Shown: one piece after another, positions 23,017 through 33,300 of the stretch
Numbering within the stretch: position 1 is the stretch's first letter
Layout of the letters: each line of letters opens with the position of its first letter
DNA from: Diploscapter coronatus
Lineage: Eukaryota > Nematoda > Chromadorea > Rhabditida > Rhabditidae
Length of the DNA stretch: 64,000 nucleotides
Reading direction: 5' to 3'
Assembly: GCA_964036155.1 (NCBI GenBank)
Contig: OZ038422.1
Coordinates: forward strand, 33,131,201-33,195,200
The notes under the pieces: model-generated
The model's database searches: none
What the model was told of the DNA's origin: nothing
The model's input: only the letters and a program-made list of their open reading frames with translations
Translations under genes and position numbers: made by a program

Positions 23017-24578
23017 TTATTCGTCTGAAAATCATTTTGTTAAACATAGGTTTTAAAGTGTTCACCTTTCAAAGAGGATTTGGAAGAATTGAGGCTCTCT
23101 GAGGAAATGCTCTTCAGAATTTGCGAATAGACCGTGTGCTCGCCGAAGTCGTTATCAACGATCTGAAAATGCGGAGGTACACAATTTTGGTCTGCCCAAC
23201 AGAATCTCAAAATCTGTTAACACATAAATTCTCTGTTCAGCAGAAATCCTAAACTTTCATCCCCGGTATAATTTTCTGAGTATGATTCAGTCTTCCTAAC
23301 TCTAGACTTTATGAAACATCATATCTAGGGGGTATTTCTACAGAAAGTTCGAAAGGTCACCTTTCGGGAGGTTATTATTTTCAATTTGAGGGTTTTATTC
23401 AAGTTAAAAATTCCCACCTCAACGTCCTCGAATATCTTGTAGCCCTTGAAGTTGTAGAGATTGAGAATGAAGATGGAGAGCACGAAGAGGGCCGCCAAAA
23501 CGGGCAGAAGCAGGGGGACGGCGATCGCCCAGAGCTTAGCCGGCACGTACGTTATGCCTCAAAATCGCCAATTAAAACCTTCTTCAATCTTTGAAACGTT
23601 TTAAAGATTTTTTCAAACTTTTAATTCGACATAACAAATCGAAAGGGTTTCAGATCAATTTGAGAAGTTTCTGAAACACTTTTGAAAAAAAAAACCGATT
23701 TAATCAAATTCAAAGATTATCGGTTCGTTCGGCTTTGAAATTAGACGTACCGAGCTGATTGAGGACGGGCGTGGGGACGAAGGCCCAGAAGAGGTAGACG
23801 ATGAGCAGCGACCAGGCAGAGATGTAGAGCGCGAAGCCGTAGATGCCGCGAGCCGGATGCGGACCGGGCAGATGCACGTCCTCGGTAGGGAGGGGCGAAG
23901 CGACCGAAGTTGGTGATCTGAAAATTCAAATCTTGAATTTTTCCATAAACAACCGACTTGAAAATGTCGCAACAAGGCAAAATAGTGTATAGGAATAGGA
24001 GAGGGTAGAGACTGTAGGGGAATGCTCTTTCTCGCCTTTACACACTACTTCGCATGGCTTGAGGGTCTGAGGGCTTATGGTTTCCAGGTTGCCACAGAAA
24101 CTTTATGAAATTGATATTTCTAAAATACTAACTATTAACAAAGTAATTGGTAACGCAAACCCATCATTTTATTTATTGAATTTGTGAAACCTAATTGCAA
24201 TGAGCAGACTTGCAAGGTTTTCGAACCGCGGTTAACTCCGTATGAAACGAAAGTGTACCTATCGAGCGAGAAAAAAGCATGCCTTCTTTCGTCTTCAAAA
24301 ATATGTACTATCTTGTTTCATGCAGTTAACTGCGATCCCGAGATGTCGCAATGTCTGGAAATGTGATTTTTTAAAAAACTCTTAAGTCTATCAAAAGTTT
24401 CAAATTATCAAATGAAAATAAGGAGTTGTCGAAACTTAACTTTAAAATTTTTAAGTTTGCATTTCTTTAAAACTTTACTTTTATACCTAATAGGGCTGGT
24501 TGATTGGATTTGTGTGGCTGATCTGTTCGAATTCGATTTGCTGCCTTTCGAATGGTCCGATCGAGTTGTTTTCACCAT
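23017..24578 (-). CDS. PIG-P, GPI-GlcNAc transferase subunit P
   Basis: ATG 24578-24576 follows TTTTCAG by three bases. Exon 1 (to about 24487) is polar. Exon 2 (about 23.92-23.75 kb) carries GIYGFALYISAWSLLIVYLF, and exon 3 (23.55-23.42 kb) carries YVPAKLWAIAVPLLLPV: the two membrane hairpins and short lumenal turn typical of PIG-P. The last exon starts IVDNDFGEHTVYSQIL. Two 3' ends are possible. If GTGAACAC...TTTTCAG (23065-23025) is spliced, the protein ends SSLKDE at TAA 23019-23017 and NOA1 ATG follows after one base. If it is not spliced, the protein ends GEHFKTYV at TAA 23042-23040. PIG-P is part of the ER complex that adds GlcNAc to phosphatidylinositol. Confidence 0.85.
23025..23065 (-). 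promoter_or_regulatory. Dual-use splice site between PIGP and NOA1
   Basis: A 41-nt GT-AG segment ends in TTTTCAG ten bases before NOA1 ATG. It reads as a normal cis intron of PIGP, giving a dicistronic message, but the acceptor is also placed exactly where an SL trans-splice acceptor for NOA1 would be. AATAAA overlaps the junction. Confidence 0.6.
23960..24086. mobile_element. MITE family F copy
   Basis: Shares CAAAATAGTGTA...CACACTACTTCGCATGG...TTATGGTTTCC with the element at 42931-43053. The left end is degraded. Intron 1 of PIGP. Confidence 0.55.
24204..24357. mobile_element. MITE family E copy 2
   Basis: CAGACTTGCAAGGTTTTCG and GTCGCAATGTCTG ends, flanked by similar octamers GCAATGAG and GAAATGTG. 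Intron 1 of PIGP. Confidence 0.7.
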
Positions 24579-24739
24579 ACACTGAAAACTCAAATATTTT
24601 TCTCCAAAATAAAAAAAAATCACAAGTTTCAAAAATATTAGAAACGGCTTGGCGGCAACCGCGTGAAGTTCAATATGAATGAAGAAATATTTCAATTTCA
24701 AATTAATTTATTTTTAAATCACAGATCAAATTAGGTAGT

Positions 24740-26729
24740 TTAGTCCCATTCTGGGTCAGTATCCTCGGTAGCCTCGTCCTCTTGAGGCGGGGGTGGAATT
24801 AGATCCGAAATTTTGGACATAGGACCGGAAATCTTCGAGGGTTTTGACTTCGACTTGAGTTTTTGAGCGGAACTTTCGCCGCCTTTTCCGGCAATTGCTA
24901 AAATTTAAACTAGAGATTTTTGAAGAGGAATCGAAATGCCAACCTTTCCTTCTAGCTTCTAAAGCCTTAGCCAGCGAGGACATTAGATCGCCCCCAGAAT
25001 TAGGGGCTGATTTACTCGAACCTGGATTATTGCCTTTCCCCTCTTCGCCTGAAGATTTCGAAGGTAAAGCTGAGGATTCGTCGAGTGATGGGTCGGTCTA
25101 GAAAATCCAATTCTCATTCGACAAACAAAGTAGCCCACTTTTTTGCTCGGCAAGGTTTTCACGCTCTTCAATTGCGCTTTTCCCGCACCACCCGCCGCTC
25201 GAATAGCGGCCATGAGGTCGGATCTGGGGAAAATTGAGATTAAAGAAAAGGCGTCAATTTTTTAAAATTCAAACAATCTCACCTATTTGAAGAATCGGCT
25301 CCTCCTGGTGCAGAATGAGTGGGTGAAATGAGCGCAATTGGCGGAGGAGGGGGTGGAACAGGAGGCGGAACAGGAGGCGGAGCAGGAAGCGGAACTGAAG
25401 GCGGAGCTTGCGCCAGTACCGAACTTGGAATTGGTGGTGCTGGAGGAATATTGGTCTTTGGTTCGTCTTTCTTCTGAAATCTCGAACTTTCAAGCCTCTT
25501 GAGGCTACAAAAACCTGAGGCTCAGGAACGATTTTGGGTTCTTCTTTCGGTTGAATTGGCGGTGGTTTCGGGGGTTGCACCGACTTTGGTGGCTCCTGGG
25601 TTGGTGCAGGAATGGACGTAGCTTGCGTGGGCGTGACGTCATCGTCGACGTCGATGTCTGGAAGCATTGAGGGTGAAATGACGATGTCGTTGAAAGTCAC
25701 GTCGGACGCGATTCCTGGAAAACCGATCTTCCTAGAGAACTCGAGAAATCTAAGGAAAAACCTGGCAAATGCGGCAGAGTGTCTGGAAGTTGTAGTTCCT
25801 CGGCTCCAGAAATGGTGACCTGCGGTCGATAGGCCAGCGGGTCTGACTGTCCAAAAGTGCCCGAGCCCTTTCCCGTAACGATTGCCGTTTCCCCGAGCGG
25901 ATATTCGTCCGAAGTTTGTTCGGGTCTAAAAATTCATGTTATTTTTCAGAAAAATACAAATTTTTCACCTCGAACTAGTAGCCGACATTTTCGTTCGCGA
26001 TTTCTTCTTCTCAAAAGCCCCGCCCACTTTGGGATAGGCGGCCCGCGAAGTACCGGCAACGAACAAATCTGCCAGAGTGAGAGGTCCCTTGGGGATATTT
26101 CTTTCTGGAAAAATTCCCGAATTTTGAAAAATAAAAATTTTCAAAACTGACTTTTCTCTTTCTCCTTCTTCCTGCCAAGTGCTTGACTGGCAACGTACAT
26201 GTGTTTTCTGGATTCCAGCTCTCGTTTCACGTCAATCGGCTTCCACTCTTTCTCCGATGGGATAAACGGTTTGTCTGGTTCTGAAAAAGCAATCCAAATC
26301 CCAGATTTTTCATGTTTCAGAAATCGTACCATTTTTCTCGAGCTCGATTCCGCTGGATCCCGAATAGAACGACCGGAATGGGGTGTAGTCCTCGTCGGGG
26401 AATAGCGCCGGCGCTTCTAGAACAATTGCTGTGTTGATCTGAAGTTCGATTAATTTTCTATGTTTCAAAAAAATTCTCGTACTGTTTTCAAGTTCGTCAA
26501 TTTCTTTGAGATCGCCTCAGCTCGCTTCTGCAGACCGTCACATTTGTCGTTCAGTGAATTTGTTCGAGATTCGACTTTTCCGATGATTTCTTGGGATTTC
26601 TGAAAGAAAAATAAGGAATAAGTGGAAAATAATAAGTTAAACCTGAGAAAACGTCCGTAGAGACTCCAGAAACCTGAACAGCGTCTCTTCGTGATCCAAG
26701 TCCCCACCAACTAAAGACACTCTCAACAT
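24740..26729 (-). CDS. WASH complex subunit 1 (WASHC1), Arp2/3 activator
   Basis: ATG 26729-26727 directly follows CATTTAG. N-terminal WAHD1 region: EETLFRFLESLRTFSQ then IIGKVESRTNSLNDKC (26.7-26.5 kb). Next, a conserved EDYTPFRSFYSG segment, a basic ADLFVAGTSRAAYPKVGGAF segment and a long proline-rich linker (25.6-25.3 kb). Then a WH2-like motif DLMAAIRAAGGAGKAQLKS (25.2 kb), a second GGDLMSSLAKALEARRK helix (24.95 kb), and an acidic end EDTDPEWD with TAA 24742-24740. This is the VCA layout of WASH, with the near-terminal Trp. Role: branched-actin nucleation on endosomes for retromer-dependent recycling. The gene is 161 bp upstream of PIGP, with an AATAAA in the gap, as in a nematode operon. 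Confidence 0.9.
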
Positions 26730-27356
26730 CTAAATGAAAGTTAGAAAAAAACGATTTTTTAATTGAAAGATAATCAAGGGCTGAAACCTTGCATGAGAAA
26801 CGACGGAACACGTTTCAAAAATGACTATCTTTACCCATAACGAAAGCGAAAATACAAAGGCTGAGCGAAGAAGAAAAACGAGATAAAAAATCTAGAAATA
26901 AAAATTACGGAGTGATGAAATTTAAAGCGAAATCGAAAATTTCGAAAAAAAAAAAAAAAAGAATGTGTAAAATAAATTTAAAACGGCACTTTTGAGTGAA
27001 ATTCATCGGTGCAAGTTGATGCTAATTTAGAATATAGGCTTCAAGTTATCATAGTTTAAAGGTTTTCATGGTGAGAGCTCTAAATATCACAAAATTGCGA
27101 AGCTTACTATATAGATTTTAGAGTTGATCAAAGCTGGAAATTTAAGGAGAACAAAATTTTGACGAATAATCCAGACTTGCAAGAAAACAACCGCAGAGAT
27201 TTGCAATCATCTCTAAGCATTTGATGAGGGATAGCAATTAAAACTGTCTGGGATAATGGACTAAATAAGGAATAATGCGCGGTTCGAAAAACTTGCAAGT
27301 CTTGGAATAGTCAGATCATAATTTTCGGGGTGATAATCGACTTGGGTGTAATTTAC
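26730..27356. other. Intercistronic gap PGGT1B-WASHC1
   Basis: 627 bp between the PGGT1B stop and the WASHC1 start on the same strand. It contains the family A MITE at 27172-27304. Subtracting the element leaves about 490 bp, longer than other gaps in the cluster. No coding sequence was seen. Confidence 0.6.
27172..27304. mobile_element. MITE family A copy 1
   Basis: Ends CAGACTTGCAAGAAAAC and CTTGCAAGTCTTG, flanked by GAATAATC (27164-27171) and GAATAGTC (27305-27312), an 8-bp duplication with one mismatch, so hAT-like. Interior TGGACTAAATAAGGAATAAT is shared by copies at 49.4 and 58.4 kb. Confidence 0.8.
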
Positions 27357-30300
27357 CTATTTTGTGGGTTTGAGCTGATACCTGCGGATTCGCTCGTAAA
27401 CGTGCCGCGTCACGTTCAGTTGCGCGTTCATCGGAGCGAAGCCCGGCTCCTTCATCAGTGACAGCGCGGCGATCGAGAAATAGGCGTGCAACATATCTGA
27501 AGTGTTATTTCCCCTATTTGTAGTCTTTTATTTTTTATAATTCCTAAAATTTAGAAAATATTTAACTCTAAAAAACATTCAAATGTTTTTTAGAGTTAAA
27601 TATTTTCGAAAATTTCAAGTATTTTTCTAGAAAGCATTTTTAAATATGCTTCACGAATTGCATAAAAAGCAAAATAATTCCCTAAGTTGCTAAACAATAA
27701 TGGAAATTCTCGTCTTAACAAATGTTTCGCGAAGCTCTGAAAAATGTCTGCTATTTTGAAATGTTAATTGAAGCTAGACTTATGATGGGAAACTAGGAGT
27801 AAAAATGCTCACCAGGAAAAGCGCCAGGTTCGTTGAGTTTGCAGAAGCCTCCCATGAAAGGATGCTGGACGGACATGAGGAAAGTTCTTAGTTGAGGGAT
27901 GCCCAGAAACGAGTGCGCATTCAGAGTCTGGAATATGTTTTTCATTAAATTTGAAAGATTCAAATTTTGAAAAATCTGAAGGATTAAAAGGTTAAAAATT
28001 CGAAATTTTGCTAATCCGACCTCCAAAGTGGCGCCAATCCAGAAGCTGTAGCATGAATCGTCTGGTTTGTGGGCTCTGCCGTGAAGGCCAACGTTCTGAA
28101 AAGAAGACATTTTCTTAGAAATAGAACTTTTGCTCTTTTAAAATAAATCGTAGTTTTTTCCAGAAAGTCAATTTTAGAATTTTGTTCTTTTTAATTTTCG
28201 AACCTGTTTCCACAAGGCCCATTTGACGTATTTGTCCAAGTCGGCTCTCGTCAAAATTTCCCCGTTCCAGAGACGATTCGACAACGCCAATGAGGCGATC
28301 GCACAGTACGATGAGCCTCCTGAAGTTTGCAAAAAATATTTCAATTTATTTGGATATGTTTAAAGTTTCCTACAAATAGACATTGAGAATAAGAAAATTT
28401 GATACAGAGGCTCACTTTGTGCGACAAATAAAAATCGAGAGACATTTTAGAATCTGTATTTGTATAATTTCGGTTTTCATAAGTACATTGCGAGTAAGAA
28501 GCAATTGATGGACAGATCTTTTGCACTAAAATAAAATAAGTCAATTTTTTGTCAAAAATCACAGCCTTATTCTTTGGGAACGTTCTGCATGTGTACTTTA
28601 ATTGTGTATATGCAGAGAAAGAGAGGACTGTCTTTGCTACTCGTTCTCCCTCATTATTTTCAAAGGATAAGGCTTGTAAAGCGGTGAAATCAGAATAGTT
28701 TGTTTTTCGAGAAAATAGCCGACCATGACTCTCATCGCCGGGTCCCTGACCGATGCCGCCGTCGTAGTTTCTGCTGGATTTGATGAACTCGCCGAGTCTC
28801 TGCCAGTCAATTGCGGAGTCGTCTGCCAGAATGTGGCAAATTGCCGTCGCGCAATAGACGAATCGCATATCGCTCTCCGAGTCGAGACCCTGGCCCCAGA
28901 AGCTGAAATGTTTTAATTTTAAACAACCATTTTTTAGCTCCAAGTACATTTGTTCCATGAGCCTGTACTTTTATCCTAAACGCCATTTCTTCTTTCTCTT
29001 TTTGGGATAAAAGTACTCGCAGTTCCATTTTTCAAGAAATATCGGATTTTTCAGATTTTTTGGCATTTTAAACCCACCACCCATCCTCCTTCTGTGACTT
29101 CCGGATGGTTTTGAGAATCCCGTCTCGATCCACTCTCGAAAAATCGTCTCCAAGTATAGCCAAAGTCGCTAGAGCACTGAAGTTTTTGAACTTTGCATTT
29201 TTATCGATTTTAAAAATGTTACCTATAAGTCTGGGCCAAATTCGCGCAGTCATCCGGCAGGCCAGCGTACGCCAGAGAGCCTCTGAAGCCACACCATTCG
29301 TTTCCTGAAAAATCTTCAAAATTATTCCAATTTTCAAAACCAATATTTTCAAGTATCTCTGGAAGTTAACCCCGAGTTTCTCATCGAATTTCAAAACCGT
29401 CAAATTTCAATGTTTCATGAAAATCACCAAATAACAACAGAACACCGGCACTCGTAAGCATAGAAAAAAGCGTGAATGAGGTAGACTTTTCCCAAAATAA
29501 AATCAACTTTCCTCCCAATATTGAGCTATTGATCCCATCCCTCAAACATATCATCCTCCTCCAAATCATTCAAATCATCGACAGCTTCTCCTTTCATCGA
29601 GAGCGCTTTTTTGATCTCCTGTCCGGTTTGATCGGCGTCTTGTTCATCGTCGGGAGATTCTTGAACATTCGCTCGAGCATTCTCGACTCTTCTGCGTTGG
29701 GCCATCGCTCTCTGAAAAACTAACTATACTCGTTCTTCAGAATCTAAATTAAATTCTCAATTCATAAAGTATGTTTCAGCCTTCGAGTAAAAGCAATTTC
29801 GAGCAAGAAGATTGTTGATAAATAAATTTCGTTTAACATTTTAAAAATTTGGAAGATGTCTGATTAGCTTTGAAGGTTGTAATTTTTTACCACAGCAGTT
29901 TTGTTCCAGATCTCCTCGACTACGCCAGCCAGTTTTGCATTGGGCGCTTTTTCGGGCTCAGGAATTTCGACCAGCTCACGACGAATTTTCTGACGAGGAT
30001 TCCAATTGAACTCGGGGAGGTTTGGAACGTTTCTCTGAAAAGAAAATGCATTCTTTTAAATCTGTCAAAGATAATGTAGAAGCAGACATAGGCAGAACTC
30101 GAGCCAGAATGACACGTTTTCATCGCAAATATCCTCTTATGCGCGGTGAATTACTCCAGTTTTTCAATTACTATCCTTAATAGTGGGACAAAAGAGGTAC
30201 TGATCGAATTTTTGCGGTGGAAAACGTCCCAACGTCTGCAGAATAAGAAATTTTAGGGCAGGGGGTGTGCAAGACAAAATTTTTCTACAAAAAATTGATG

Positions 30301-33300
30301 CATGGTGAGATACGGTACAAGATTTTATTTTAAAAATTTGGCTTAAGCCCTGCCTATGTCGGTGTAGAAGTCTAACTATCAGATCCTTTCTTGCTTTTCA
30401 TTTTCTTTGGTTTTCTGTAAAATATGCCTTTTCTGCAAATTTTTCTCGATTCGTACCTGCAGATTGACGAGAGTCGATACGGATTTAGGTCCCTGTTCGA
30501 CGACTTTCGGAATTCCTCTCAGATAGGCAGTCTTCTCAGACTTCTCGTCCTCTCTTTCGGCACTCCATTTCTCGATTTCTTCCACGATATCATTTGCTCT
30601 TTCCCTTTCATCTTCGACATTCTCGTCGTTCAAGCGCAACGTCTGAAGTTTGCAATTTTGAACCGTATCCTTTCCTCTTTTAAAGTAGCGTAATTTTATG
30701 ATTTTTCATTTTTGTTTTAATTTTAGTTTACCTGATACCAGACACTTCCATCATCGAGCGTGCGGAAGAGCGTATCCACGAATTGCGAATCGTAGTCGTT
30801 GGCCGCGTCCACTCCGAATTCCTGAACAAGCGCCACGCTTCTGAAAATTAAAGCTCAGTTTTTTTTCCGTTTTAGATAATGTTTTACTCAGTGAAAGTAG
30901 TTGTGCTTTCAGCAATCTTTTGAAATATAAAATAAATTTAAAACATATTTAATGATTTTTAACTTGTTTTTGTTTTCGCAAAGTTAACTCTAGATAATGG
31001 ACAAATTTGCTATGAATGATTACCGTTTTACACAAGTGCTTGAAACTTATTAGGTTGTGGCATAAGTAATGAGAAAATTTTGGCATTTACATTTTATCAT
31101 ATTTCGCAAAAATGAGACAACGAACGGATTAGAAGTAATTGCCATTAGCATTGACTGTTTTCTTCCAACGACCTGGCAGAGCATGGATACCAGCCCTGTA
31201 GAACTCCGCAGTCTGTGAGCCGAAGAATCCCTTCAGTGCAGATTCGACATCCTTACGATCCTTGAAGTTCTGTCCTCTAAGGAAGTGACTGAGGTGCCTG
31301 AAGAGGTGGTAATCAGAGGGGGCCAGGTCGGGACTATAAGAGGGATGGGGTAGTACGTGCCATCCATATCCTTCCAGTTCAGCCTTCACACTTCTTGCAA
31401 CATGTGGCCTAGCATTATCATGCTGGAAGTAGATTTCGGCCTGTGCTCCTTGAGTGTTTTCCAGATGTAACTTTAACTTTCGCAGCTGTGCAGTGTAGAC
31501 CTGTGCCGTTACTGTTTCACCCTCCTCCAATGTCTCCCAGTATTCAATACCGTTCATACTCCACCATATACAGAGTAGGATCTTTTTGGGGTGTAGAGAG
31601 GGTTTAGGGACGTCCTCTGGTTGTTCATCCTCATCGACCCACATTGCCCTTCTCTCACTGTTATCGTAGAGGACCCACCTTTCGTCCCCAGTGATAACAC
31701 GATCCAGCCAGTTCGTTGTGCGATAATACGTTAGAAGATTCAAAGCAGCATCAACCCTCCTATCCTTGTCGAAATCCGAAAAAGCGTGGGGTACCCATCT
31801 TCCAAACTTAGCCTTCTTCCCAATGGTCTTCAGTCCTCGGGCTACAGTGGACTAGTCAACATCGAGGAGTGTCTCCATATCCCGCGTAGTAAGATAGGGG
31901 TCATCCTCCACGATCTCCCGCAATTTGTCCAAATCCAGCTCTCGTGGACGACCTGACTTGGGTTCATCTTCAAACGAGTAGTCTTCTTCCTTGTAACGAG
32001 CGACATAACGATAGATGGTGGTTTAAGAGGGGGCATTGGTGTCATACGTAGCAGTAAGTTTCTCATGGATATCCTTCACTTTGAGGCCACTTAGGAATAA
32101 AAAAAGAACTACATTCCGTAAATGGAAATTGTTGGGAATAAAAGCATTCGGCATATCTCACTAGTAGACTGGGTCGATATGATGGTGGGCTGTTCACGCA
32201 TAGGGACCCTTCCACTATCTATCCCCCCAATGCACTTTGTCCCCTGATAACACATGAAAGAGAGAGGAACGGACAAAAAACATGCAAAAATTCTCATTAC
32301 TTATGCCACAACCTAATATTTAAGCTAATAAGTTTCAAAATTGTGCTTTACGAAGATTTCTCCATCTTCTTTCTGGGAGAGTTTTTCGCGTACCTCGTGG
32401 GTTCACTCATCTGCCATCTGGCGTATTCATTGCAGCCCTGGGGTTGAGGCCGTACCAGATTCCAGAAGTCCGATGGATCGCCGCAATGCGAAATTGGGCC
32501 CACCTCGCTCCAAGCCGTACCTGAAAATTTGAATTTTTTTTTAAGGATTTTTGAAGATTTTCAAAAAACTACCTCCGGATTCAAAGTTATGCCTGTAGAG
32601 ATGCACCGAGTGAAGGCCCGTCATGTAGTGGCTCAGCAGATAGACGCTCTGAAAATTCAATTTTTCATTAGATTTCAAATAAACCTCATTTCTATGTTTC
32701 AAAGTTCTACCTTAGAAAGTTCATATTCTCAAACTTTGATGATAGATTGGGAGGTATTTAAAAAAAAATCCTAGCCTGAATAGAATCTCCCTCGTTTCTG
32801 AACTCCTTCGAGTTGTAGTTCGGTTGAGGAACATAGCAGAACTCGGCCGCATAGGGAATTTGATGTCTGAGCGTCAGAAGGGGCATGTTCGGCCAGCGTT
32901 CATCCAATAGGTAGATTGCGTATCCGGTCATCACCTGTAAATTGTGCGCGGTCAATTTGCAGAATTTGAAGCAAATTGACTCCGTCCCCGAAAAGTCAAA
33001 CTCACCAAACAGCAGTTCCTGTCCGCGGGCATCGCTTTGATGTGCCTGATGGGAGGTCGTTCAGCCCGTTCGACTTTCTTAAATCGGCCAGGAACATCGC
33101 CAGAGAACTGCAAGTTACATTTATCGTCTGTGTTCAAAAGATATTGATTTAGAACGGAATTGTCATGTGTTCATTTCCTCATGAGTTCTGAGAAAATTTA
33201 ATCAACACAAATTTAGTTATGCTTTAAAGAGCATTGATTTAGAATGAAATTGCCATCTGTCAATTTATTAATATTTTGAGAAGGCTTCAACCAGAAATTT

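Noticed and set aside
28341..28958. 205-codon minus frame as a separate gene
   Set aside because: Only the part at about 28.73-28.90 kb is a PGGT1B exon; the rest is intron and a family H MITE.
29381..29569. MLTSAGVLLLFG-type frame as an alternative PGGT1B start
   Set aside because: It splices in phase to NEWCGF, but the true N-terminal GGTase helices are found at 35.45-36.3 kb and join in frame, so this looks accidental. A truncated isoform is not excluded.
31842..32066. Separate 74-codon minus frame within the mariner
   Set aside because: Shifted frame over the transposase N-terminal half; the true frame carries the helix-turn-helix sequence and two stops.
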